DNA of 64,000 bases from Lytechinus pictus (Eukaryota; Echinodermata; Echinoidea; Temnopleuroida; Toxopneustidae). The notes below the pieces were generated by a model. That model searched no databases. It had not been told where the DNA came from and was given only the letters and a program-made list of their open reading frames with translations. The position numbers and the translations under genes were made by a program. The stretch spans positions 18,154,001 to 18,218,000 of the forward strand of contig NW_026974140.1 of assembly GCF_037042905.1 (NCBI RefSeq), read 5' to 3'. Every line of letters starts with the position of its first letter. The first letter of the stretch is position 1. This document shows, in pieces, positions 38,379 through 48,217 of the stretch.

Positions 38379-38768
38379 ATATCGAATACTACAGTTGTAG
38401 TTCTTATCTAGATCAAACAGTATATAGGCCAAACATGATGCAATATTTGTCATTCTTCCATACTGATTTTGAACAATACACCGATTCCAAAAGTCCAATA
38501 CAATGTCTGAGTGACAAATAAAAAAAGTAAGCGTTAATTGCTTTTAAATTCTTATTTACTGTACAACAATAATTTATATATCCTCTTTTATTCTTCTACC
38601 AAAATGTTAAGTAAATGTTTGTCACTCTGATAAGAGTGGCAGCCCTTAAAAGTAGCAATTTAAATGTTCTAAATCCCATAGGGAAAGGAGTAAGAGAATT
38701 ATAAAAATGGAGGGGAGGGAAAAGGGAAGAAGAAAAGAGGAAGAAGAAGATTTAGTAAAATCTAAGAT

Positions 38769-38840
38769 TGATCCCGACGTGATTTGAACACGCAACCTTC
38801 TGATCTGGAGTCAGACGCGCTACCGTTGCGCCACGGAATC
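38769..38840 (-). tRNA. tRNA-Trp(CCA): tRNA-Trp (CCA), copy 2
   Basis: It is identical in sequence to the copy at 38307-38378 and in the same orientation, 390 bp apart. It has the same anticodon (CCA), acceptor stem and internal promoter boxes. A TTTT terminator on the minus strand lies at 38757-38760. The two genes share a short 3' flank (TTTACTAAAT on the minus strand) but diverge upstream. This suggests duplication with loss of flanking similarity while the gene body stays conserved. Confidence 0.96.
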
Positions 38841-39239
38841 ATGACGATGAAGAGGACGACAGCAAAGATCCATGGTGGGGATTTGCAGAAATGCATAAAC
38901 TAAGTTTGTATAGTGTGCAACTATTTGGAAATGGCAATCCCCGTATCTAGTCTGCAGACACAGACCCTGATTGAAACTTTGATCAACAAGTGTGTCTCCA
39001 CGCAAAGACTAGCACATAGGGCCTTCAGTACACAAGGCATGATAGGCTGCAATTTAGACCCTCTACTCGAGTGAAGGGTTTGCCCAGCAGACTAAAGAAA
39101 TTGACTAAGGCTTCAGAAGTGGAAACAATAGGCTTATCCACTTGTAACTGTCCGATTGCTCCAATATTGTTGTCCCCAAAACTCTTGGAGCAATAACATG
39201 ACTGTTTGTGGATATTTTTGATATTCTACGTGAAGTATG

Positions 39240-39840
39240 TTAAAGGGATGGTCCGGGCTGAAAATATCTATATCTAAATAAATAGAGTAAAATTCACAGA
39301 GCAAAATGCTGAAAATTTCATCAAAATCGGATTACAAATAACGAAGTTATTGAATTTCAAAGTTTTGTGAAAACGGTGACATGCACATCGTCATGAATAT
39401 TCATTAGGTGGGGTGATGATGCCACATCCCCACTTTCCTTTTTCATGTTATTACATGAAATCATCAATGCTTCAATTTTTTAATACATGTGTAAATGATG
39501 TGTCTCCATTATGATGAAATAAGTTGCGGCAATAAATAACTAATGCACTTAATCAGTTGTCAATCCAATTGTTTTAGTTCTTGGTAGACAAATTTTGAAT
39601 TAACCTAATTTCATATAATAAAATACAAAAGAACAAGTGGGGATATGACATCATCAGCCCACTTAATGAATATTCATAAAGACATGCCTAGAACTGTTTC
39701 ACCGGAATAATGCAAATCTTTAAAATTTAATAACTTTGTTATTTGTTATCCGATTTTGATTAAATTTTCAGCATTTTGCTCTGTGAATTTCACTCCATTT
39801 ATTGAAACATAAATATTTCCAGCCAGGACCATCCCTTTAA
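39240..39840. mobile_element. TTAA foldback MITE, copy 4
   Basis: Starts TTAAAGGGATGGTCCGGGCT and ends AGCCAGGACCATCCCTTTAA. The arms contain AGCAAAATGCTGAAAATTTC and its inverse, and the inner motif CATGAATATTCATTAGGTGG. The loop shares its text with copy 3 (CAATAAATAACTAATGCAC and TCAGTTGTCAATCCAATT). With copy 3 it brackets the tRNA pair. Confidence 0.9.
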
Positions 39841-39999
39841 GCAATGTATTCTCTCAAGACTGCCCATCATGTAAATTATTTCTAAATTCGGCTTTCTTCT
39901 TTCTTTCTTTTCCATTTGTGTAATACTAACCCCTCATATTACCATTACCAAACTTAATTTGTATATAACAGGAAATTGGAATATAGGGGGTACCCGCCC

Positions 40000-42182
40000 C
40001 AGGGGCGGATCCAGCCTTCGCCAATAGGGGGGGGGGCCCGGAATTTTTTTTCAGCCATATTTTCCCCGATCGGCCGCTCGAAGATGATTTTTGGTTCCTT
40101 TGAAGGGGTTAGTCCTAATAGTCACTTCTTAGTTTTATTCTTATAAATCAACAAATAAACAAATAAATAATACCATAATTCTTATTTATATAATGCGAGC
40201 GCGAAGCGTGAGCTAGATTTTTTTTGAAATTTTATGTATTTTTCCTAAAACTTTTATTTGAACATTCTGGGCAATGTTTGTTATCCTGAAAAAGATGTGT
40301 ATGCAAATAAATGATTACTACGAACGCGAAGCGCAAGCAAAAATGAACTGATGGAAAAGGTACCTGTTAATGACTGCTTGCAGTTAGCCATGAAGACGTT
40401 AAATACTTTAAAAATCAAATAATGCGAGCGCGAAGCGCGAGCTGAAATTATTTGACATTTTTACTTACAGAATGGAAATTCTTAGCACTTTTGTAACATA
40501 AACAGAATAGGTATATAACTAAACAATTGATGCGAGCGCGAAGCGCGAGCGGAAAATTTCAAGATTTAGACCTACTGAACGAGACACTCTATTCATGTTT
40601 TGTAAATCATGAAGAGGATGAGTAATTGCGGATCTTCCTTACATTAACAATGCGAGCGCAAAGCGCGAGCAGAAATTTTTTATATGTATACATATTAAAG
40701 TGATCGAAAAGGTACCTGTTAAGGACTGCTTGCACTTAGCCATGAAAACGTTACATATTTCAACAATATTCGCGCTCGAATGGAATTAGACCTACTGAAC
40801 GAGACACTCTATTCATGTTTTGTAAATCATGAAGAGGATGAGTAATTGGGGATCTTCCTTACATTAATAATGCGAGCGCAGAAAGTTTTTTTATGTATAC
40901 ATTTTAAAATGATCGAAAATGTACCTGTTATGGACTACTTGCACTTAGCCATGAAGCCGTTACATATTTCAACAATTCGCGCTCGAATGTAATCGTGAAC
41001 AGGATAGCTATATAACTAAACAATTCATGCGAGCGCGAGCGGAAAAATCGAGATTTAGACCTAAAAACAGGACACCCTATTCATGTTTTGTAAATCATGA
41101 AAAGAATGAGTAATAAGGGATCTTCCTACCTTGATAATGCGAGCACAAAGCGCGAGTAGAAAATTGTTGATATTGTGTCTGAAACTGGATAATGATTTAA
41201 ATAGATTAAACTTTTTGATATTCCGACTGAAAAAGAGCAAATTTCTGCTTTATACGTCAAGCTTGCACTTTGTAGGAAAATTGTGAGGTGGATATGGATC
41301 GCACTTAATAATGAGCTGATATGTTCCATTATTATTACTTTGAGTTTTGACATATAGGACCGAAGGACATATCATCATATGAAAATGATGACTATCTTCC
41401 TATCCCTCTTGCTAAGCGCGAGATAAAACAAAAGGGACAATTTAATTTCTAAATTAATATCTTACTCATTAATGCCTAATGAGGGCACGAAATATGATGA
41501 TATTATGGCCTGAAAACTGGACATTTCAAGCACTTTTGTAATCATAAATAGGATGCATCAGTTAATATATTTTTAACCATTAATGCGAGCGCAAATCGCG
41601 AGCCAAAATACATAACTCTCCAATCAAATGCGAGCGCAGCGCTAGCTGATACGTTTTGACAATCAGACCTGAAAAGGGATATTTTGAAAACTTTACGGAA
41701 TACACGAAAATAATAGGTACCTGATAAATCAAAATTTGCGAGTGCGCAGCGCGAGCAGAAAATGTTAATATTCAGACCATAAAACTGACATTTTTACAGA
41801 GCACTTTTTAAAAATGAATTTGTAAATCACACAAAATAATGAAAATTCGATTTCCGAGGTGAAATATGTTTTGTATATTGACTTCCAAACTTGATATTTA
41901 AACTCCATATTGAACAAGATATGAAAATCACCTAACAGGCAATGCGAGCGCGAAGCGCGAGCGAAAATTTTATATAGTGACATGAAAGATTCTTTTTATT
42001 TTCAAAGTCTTTCCCTCATCTTATTTTATTCACTCGTCTTCCTCCTCTTCTTTTTTCTCTTCTCTTTCCTCTCCATTTTTTCTCTTTTTTTTCCTTCTTT
42101 CCTTTTTTTCTTTTCTTTTTGCTCTGCCAATAGGGGGGGGGGGGGGGTCCGGGCCCCTCGGGCCCCCCTGGATCCGCCTATG
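40000..42182. mobile_element. 2.2-kb hAT-like element with GCGCGAAGCGCG repeats
   Basis: The ends CAGGGGCGGATCCAG and CTGGATCCGCCTATG are inverted (12 of 15), with long G runs just inside each. The flanking 8-mers (ACCCGCCC and CGCCCCCC) match only partly, so the TSD is uncertain. The interior contains at least ten copies of a degenerate motif TGCGAGCGCGAAGCGCGAGC (about 40192, 40424, 40531, 40650, 40868, 41028, 41137, 41582, 41737 and 41942), many spaced about 105-125 bp. It also has a larger internal duplication (40560-40680 with 40787-40880). Each core GCGCGAAGCGC can form a small hairpin. No transposase frame was found. The frame from 41982 is low-complexity pyrimidine sequence. Confidence 0.65.
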
Positions 42183-42673
42183 CGCCCCCCGATCGATTCC
42201 TATATTATATTGTTATTTGTCATGTAGTTTGTATGTATTGAGTCAAAATGCGAAACACATTGTATTTGTTTTGCAAAATAATGTAAGTTTGAGGGGTCCA
42301 AAAACTGCTATTGAGTGCATCCCTCTATATTGACAAAAAATAGTATCTTTTTTATTACCGGTAGGCCAATGCCGGTACGTATCTTTATATGATCATTTTA
42401 AATCATATGCATTATATTTGATTTCTGTTGGAAATAAAATGAAAACGAATTTGGTCTTTCTTTTTTTCCCTTTAAAAAATTATGAGTCTTGAAAAAAAAA
42501 ATCGATAGTAAAAATTGATGTGAAATGTTTAAGAATGTTCAGTAAACAAACCCAAAATGGATACTGAGTTTTATATTTTAATGTATAATTAATTTTGTCA
42601 TAAAAGGCGTTTCTCTTTCTGCATTGAAGTCATTGAGAAATAATTTAATTTAATTGAATAGTTTACTTTAAAG

Positions 42674-42915
42674 CATGGGCGGAAATCCCAGGTGGGCGCG
42701 TCCCCCCTACCCAAAATAGTAGGGGGACGCAATATCAAATGTCCCCCTTCTATTTTTGGTCTTTTATGATGGAAAGAAATTCAAGATCGAAATAAAACAT
42801 GTATTTTGGACGAGATGACCTTACTTTGTGGGTGATAACCTTCTTTTTCTTTTTTTTGCTTGTAAAAATCTTCAGCCCCTGGCCCCCAATCTTTGGGGAG
42901 AGATTTCCGCCCTTG
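42674..42915. mobile_element. hAT MITE, 242 bp, 8-bp TSD
   Basis: The ends are CATGGGCGGAAATCCC and AGATTTCCGCCCTTG. The flanks CTTTAAAG (42666-42673) and CTTGAAAG (42916-42923) match at 7 of 8, a diverged hAT-type duplication. Poly-G/C next to the ends and the inner phrase GACCTT...TTTTTTGCTTGTAAAA relate it to the elements at 36335 and 53750. Confidence 0.78.
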
Positions 42916-43019
42916 CTTGAAAGAGTATGTACTACCTCAAAATCTCAACAATTATTACAAAATTACAAGTTTCCCAAACCTTCCTTTCTCTGCTTCGCCG
43001 AAATCTGAACACTAGCTGG

Positions 43020-43112
43020 CGCCAAACCAAATTTTATTATGACTCATCGATCAATTTCGGCGACACGAACTGAACTCTGATTCTGAAGTCAAAGTTCTCG
43101 TTATCAGGAAAG
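43020..43112 (+). other. TXNDC9: candidate non-coding first exon / promoter of TXNDC9
   Basis: A splice donor (CAGGAAAG then GTATGT after 43112) follows a short GC-balanced stretch containing GGCGCCAAA and CGGCGACACGAAC. The first coding exon of TXNDC9 at 48210 has an acceptor just 8 bp before its ATG, so a separate upstream 5' UTR exon must exist. This is the best-placed candidate I can see. It would give a first intron of about 5.1 kb. The start of the exon is a guess. Confidence 0.35.
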
Positions 43113-43522
43113 GTATGTAATCTTAAATTTTATTATCCGTAGTTCCTGATTTGTGTTGAAATCTCTTAAGTAATTTCTGTATTTTCATCAGAGACTCGTT
43201 TTTATAACCCAACAACAATATACTCAAAGGATTGTTATGACGCGAGTTTAATTTCTTAGCAACGCCTTTTGTTTAGTCCCGTGTATTAGACTTGACGTCA
43301 ATGACAATGACTCGCAGTTAATATATTTGGCCGGCCGTTTTCAGTTAGCCCGGGGGGCCGGGGATCAAATTATATTTTGATGGGGGTTACCTCATGTCAC
43401 TCACGCATAGTGCAAGGTAGACAGCTGGCAGCCGTCTGTTTCGAGGAGTTTTTAAACATTTTTATTTTTATTTAATTATTTTTTATTTCTCCTCGACCTC
43501 GTACACAAACACAGACTAACGG

Positions 43523-44202
43523 TAGGGTGTCTGGAGAAAAATATTATTTTTCTTATTTCAAGAATATATCACATTTTCTTTGTGAATTTGAAGAGAAATA
43601 ACCTTCAGACTGACAGAAATGTAACATTTTTGAAAAAAATCCGATTATTGGCTGCAAAAAAGAAGAATGAAATTAGGTCAATTTTCAGCATTTCTCTGCC
43701 ATAGACTGTGTAGTTAAGAAATGGACACACACAAATCCAAATTTTTAGCATCCGAGAGCTGTTATAAATTCATTATTAATGCCAAAAACTTGTCCATAAA
43801 GAGTCCAATAGGATTTTTTATGCTCTTTCTGATGGTATGATTTTTATAAAGATTTGGAAACCAGATCACAATGAAAAATTGCGACAAAGTGAAAAAATTG
43901 TGCAAAACAGAAAATTAATTTTCCCATAGAAAACGCATGGGGAAATGGCAATCTCAACACACACAAAAATAAGGGTTTGCAATTTGTCTCTAAATCCTTA
44001 TTTAAAATGATCATATAAACTTGTCCTTACTGTCAAAAGAAGCCCCTGAATTTTCTCTTTCCATACATGCCAAACACAAGTTAATAATCAATTCAGATCA
44101 CATTTTTCTAGTAGCCTGAACTTCCCGAAAAAAATGTGCCATATTTTCCCCTAAATCAGCCTGTCTTATGCTGACACTTTTCAGTGTGGCTTCAGACACC
44201 CT
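43523..44202. mobile_element. 680-bp DNA transposon with perfect 8-bp TSD
   Basis: The ends TAGGGTGTCTGGAG and CTTCAGACACCCT are inverted. ACTAACGG lies on both sides (43515-43522 and 44203-44210), an exact 8-bp target duplication. No transposase frame is visible. hAT and P elements both make 8-bp duplications, and the AGGGTGTC end does not settle which. Confidence 0.75.
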
Positions 44203-44529
44203 ACTAACGGACGGCTCGCTATCGAGTATCGAGCAGCCGCCATGATTAGGGTGTTAAAAATGCGACAGGGCTCATCGATTTTTGTCTATACTATATTTCA
44301 TAAAAATAACAAGAACTGGACCAAAATCAAGATTATATAATTAAATCTGCTTTAGCCTGAAAATGAAATGCACCAAAACAGGGAAAAAATAGACTTAAAT
44401 TAAGAGGAAAAAAACAGTGACTTACTTTGGCTGTCGCGCAACCCTCACTCCTGCTTTATCCGAACTTAATACATAACGTATGGCCATTGAGTCCCTGTAC
44501 AGATCTAGTTAGAATTTCGGTCTCTGTAA

Positions 44530-45522
44530 TTGGTGAGTGGAGCCAACAGAGTTCAGCGGAACAACCAATATAACAGAGACCAAAGCTTTTGGTCTAAGTG
44601 CAAGATTAATAGCTATACTATCGACAGTTATCCGACAGTTTTTGTGGTATTCATCAACAATCTCCCTGAGGTAGTAAGCAGTATCGTAAAGATATACGCT
44701 GACGACACCAAACTCTTCAGAGAGATCAGAATGGAAGATGACTATGACAGGCTACAAGCTGACTTAGACAACTTAGTCTTAGCTGAGTGGTCCAAGAAGT
44801 GGCAGCTCCAGTTTAATACAACGAAGTGCAGATCCCTCCATCTAGGTCATCAGAATACCCATCATCAGTATCATCTAGATGGAGATTTGCTGGAGGAAGT
44901 TTCAGAGGAAAGAGACTTGGGAGTCATTATGGACTCTCAACTGAAATTCCATTCCCAAGTAGCCAACGCAGTCTTGAAAGCTAATCGTGTGCTTGTGATG
45001 ATTCGACGCACTTTCTTGCATAGAGACAAAGAAAACATCAAAAGGTTGTACAAGTCACTCGTGAGACCAATTCTTGAATATGCGAATGGAATATGGTACC
45101 CAAGATATGCTTCTGACTTGAAGGCTATTCAGAAGGTCCAGCGACGAGCGACCAAGCTAGTACCAGCCCTGAAAGAAATGGACTATGGTAGAAGACTGCG
45201 TGAAATGAAATTACCCTCCATCAAGTACAGACTGCGCAGAGGTGACATGATACAAACCTATAAAATAATTCATGGCATTGATGATGTGAATAGAGACCTA
45301 TTCTTCACATCAGCTACCACTCAAGCAACGCATGGCCACCCTTACAAGCTATTTTTGAAAAGGAGTAGACTGGCAGTGAGACAAAACACCTTCAGTGTTA
45401 GAGTGGTTAATGACTGGAACTCTTTGCCTACTGAGGTAGTCACAGCATCAACAATCAATGGCTTCAAGACAAAGTTAGACAAGTTCTGGTCTGCTTGGCA
45501 TTATGTTCACGCATGGGAATAG
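44530..45522 (+). CDS. non-LTR retrotransposon reverse transcriptase, 3' half
   Basis: One frame is open to 45522. From about 44640 it reads FVVFINNLPEVVSSIVKIYADDTKLF. This is the end of the palm domain, with the catalytic motif Tyr-Ala-Asp-Asp (residues about 57-60), and is followed by the thumb and C-terminal region of a CR1/Jockey-type LINE ORF2. Typical later motifs are W--KWQLQFNTTKC, RDLGVIMDSQLKFHSQV, RPILEYA--IW-P, IQKVQRRATKLV and NDWNSLP. The first roughly 35 codons do not match, and the open frame begins with TTG instead of ATG, so the element is 5'-truncated: the endonuclease and the finger/early palm motifs are missing. The preserved frame over 290 codons makes it the youngest LINE in the window. 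It lies in the plus orientation in the presumed first intron of TXNDC9. No poly-A or microsatellite tail is obvious directly after the stop. Confidence 0.85.
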   Translation: MVSGANRVQRNNQYNRDQSFWSKCKINSYTIDSYPTVFVVFINNLPEVVSSIVKIYADDTKLFREIRMEDDYDRLQADLDNLVLAEWSKKWQLQFNTTKCRSLHLGHQNTHHQYHLDGDLLEEVSEERDLGVIMDSQLKFHSQVANAVLKANRVLVMIRRTFLHRDKENIKRLYKSLVRPILEYANGIWYPRYASDLKAIQKVQRRATKLVPALKEMDYGRRLREMKLPSIKYRLRRGDMIQTYKIIHGIDDVNRDLFFTSATTQATHGHPYKLFLKRSRLAVRQNTFSVRVVNDWNSLPTEVVTASTINGFKTKLDKFWSAWHYVHAWE

Positions 45523-46540
45523 TGCCTTTTTCATTTCAATACATTGGCACAGCACATTGCACAAATAGCACAGACTCAGTTTTCGAATTTATTCAAGCTA
45601 GGAAGACAACAAGATAGACCTGGAAACTTGACTGCAGGAACAACTGTATTTTTCCAGTAGATGCGGTATAAAGGTATACTAACCTCGCACTACAAAAAGT
45701 ACAAACATGATTTCACAATGGATTTTTAAAACTTTTTTGAAAAGGTCGGTAAACATCGCTTAAACAGAAATTTGCTGAAACTCGTTTTCGCTACTCACCG
45801 GGGCTCTTTCCGGTGAGGGGCTATCCATTTTGTTCATTTAAAATATGTTTTTAACATAAAAACACATAAAGAACAAAATCGCTCACCTCGGCCTGGAAAG
45901 TGGGTCCGCATATCTCTTCCACAGATTAAAAGGAAGCTCGATGGTAGCGCTAATAAAATTCACAACCTTAATTTAGCTCGTCGTTGGTATCGTTTCGCAT
46001 TTGCATCAGATCTCGATCTATAGTTCTGGCTTCTGCTCCTGAATATTCAAGAATTGAGCTGCGATTTCCATGCATGCGCAATTTGCGTTTGCGATGTTTT
46101 TGAATTGGCAGTGAATTAATTATTATTAATACGTGTGAGGAAACCGATACTGGCTCAAAATCACAAATTTTTAGACTGATAGAAACGTGGAGACTGATAA
46201 AAGTAAATAGATGTAAATAAATTGTAAGGTCATTTTTGTTGCATGAGTTTTATATTTCCCCCCATAAAATCCCACCTTTGTCACTTTATCAGAGCAAGTT
46301 TTGTACCTTGGCTTGATGTTCGGGTAGGTGTAGCATAGTGTAGCGGTAGCGGGAGTTGAGTGGAGCCGACACAAACATCACTTGAGGTAGATGGGGGTGT
46401 GCCTCACGAAACCCTGAAATGGGTGTGTGTGTAAAATGGGGGTCTTGGGAACTAAATATATACCTGGCAGTGTGGAAACCCCCCCGGGATCCAGTGAACA
46501 TGGACATATCAAAAACTGGCGGGAGTAACCGTCCCTCATT
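45523..46540. other. intergenic/intronic, nothing recognised
   Basis: A short inverted repeat, CTCACCGGGGCTCTTTCCGGTGAG, lies near 45795. It could be an end of an unidentified element. No exon is supported. Confidence 0.35.
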
Positions 46541-46544
46541 TCTC

Positions 46545-46880
46545 ACTCAGTCTAGTCCAATAATCACTTTGTCTAATCACCAACTCATCTATGTCGACCA
46601 TTTCATCTCATAACCAGTTAGTCTAAAGTTTAACTCTAATACATAATACCATTTTTTTTCCATTTATATCGCCAAAATAACACTTAGGGTCTAGTCCAAT
46701 TAGACCTAATGGTACATGGACTAAATGGCTATTGGATCAACTGGTTATTAGAGAAAATGGTGAGTGGATGAAATGGAAATTAGACCATGTCATAGTGGAC
46801 GAACTGATGGTAGACCACATGACAGTAGACAGGTTGGTAATTGCACGAATTCGCATTAGACCAATCATTGAAAATAAACT
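46545..46880. repeat. degenerate word-repeat, foldback (GTCTAATNACCANNT pattern)
   Basis: From 46545, phrases such as TTGTCTAATCACCAACTCAT, TATGTCGACCATTTCATCT and AACCAGTTAGTCTAA recur every 20-25 bp. After about 46690 the same phrases return as their complements (ACTAAATGGCTATTGGATCA, AACTGGTTATTAGAG, AAATGGTGAGTGGATGAAAT). The region is thus a degenerate short tandem repeat in two opposing halves. It encodes nothing. Confidence 0.7.
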
Positions 46881-47278
46881 GGTGGGCATGTTTAAATAAT
46901 TGTAACCTTTATTATTTAATACCTTAGTTTTTGTACTAATTTATGGAATGATATCCCAACACCAATCTATACATATTTCTATAGCCTGGCTTGTTCTATT
47001 TAAAAGGTGGTGGGGTACATGTATTCTACCCTTTTTCTGATTTTTTTGTTTTAAGTTGTTATTCATCCAGCACATCAATACAATATCACTTTTTTTTAGT
47101 AACATGATACAAATAAAATATTTCGAATCAACAGTTAACTTTGCTCATTCATACTACAGAACCTGGCGTAATTGATCTGTCTTTTTTGATACAATAATAT
47201 ACACAATACAACACTAGAGTAAGCGATCTACGCACATTTAAATAGATAATGAAAAGTAAAACAATATAGTCTATTACT

Positions 47279-47906
47279 ATGTCTTCATCTGTGCAAACAT
47301 CTGCATCTCTGCTATCTTTTGAATCTACGACACCAGCTGAGATTGAGAGACTTCTTCGCAATATGCCACCAAAGTCCTGCGACTTGGATCCGAATCCTAC
47401 TGCCTTAGTGAAGGATTCAGCAGGCATCGGTTCTGGGTTCACTGAAGTTAGCTTACATCCACCCAGTCTTAAAGAAGTCATCTCTAGATGCTGAAACTCT
47501 TCAGAATTACCGACCTGTGTCAAACCTCCAGAATATAATGTTAATTTGATGATGCCATACAATCCTCCTCGACATTTAAGATCTTCTGATTCAACATTGC
47601 TTGTAGTTCCAAAATCCAAGAAATCATGGGGGATTGGTCATTTGCACATGCTGGACCATCCTTGTGGAATCAGTTGCCATATTCCATTCGTTGTATTTCA
47701 AACATTGATTGTTTAAAAATTGCTGTAAAAACCCATTTGTTTAAAATTGCCTTCCAGGAGTTTCCTCTCATTGTCATGACTGTGATTTCTTTTATCCTTG
47801 TCTCTCCCTGCTCCATGTAATTTTCTTATTTCCTTTTTGCAGCGCCTTGAGCACATAATCAATGTGGATTTGGCGCTTTAGAAATGCTCTATATTATTAT
47901 TATTAA
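47279..47906 (+). mobile_element. internally deleted LINE fragment (Rex1/CR1-like) with 3' tail
   Basis: The first part encodes PAEIERLLRNMPPKSCDLDP followed by NPTALVKD, the pre-fingers region of a LINE RT. After a frameshift it gives VHPVLKKSSLDAETLQNYRP and VSNLQN. The sequence then jumps near 47600 to the very C-terminus (GDWSFAHAGPSLWNQLPYSI ... AVKTHLFKIAF, stop by 47820). The whole catalytic palm is missing. The 3' UTR ends with GCGCCTTGAGCAC ... TTTGGCGCTTTAGAAATGC and an ATT microsatellite (about 47890-47903), a tail type common to L2/CR1-like elements. Frameshifts and the deletion make it a dead copy. Confidence 0.8.
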
Positions 47907-48217
47907 ATGTACATAGTTGTGTCATCATTCATTTGACTTGATCAAAAAAGAAATATCTGCGAGAATATATACAGAAGTAAATATCAAACCGATATTAATA
48001 TGTAACTCATATATTGCGTACTACCTAGTATTGAATGAATTAAATTTGAACTATGCAAAGCAAAATCAGTAGACAATCTAAGGCCTTGTAACATATAGAG
48101 ATATGGTAAATGTAATTTAGAGTTGATTGTAAATTGTTTGCATATTCCTATCAGCTTCCATGTATGCTTACCATAATCTTGACATTTGATTCTGTATCTT
48201 TTTTCTCAGAAATCATC

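Noticed and set aside
40192-41960. Regularly spaced short repeats resembling a CRISPR array
   Set aside because: The genome is eukaryotic, spacing and motif vary, the spacers resemble each other, and the array lies inside a TIR element.
47149-47619. 156-codon minus-strand open frame
   Set aside because: It lies opposite the LINE fragment, whose plus-strand translation is clearly reverse transcriptase. The minus frame is a shadow.
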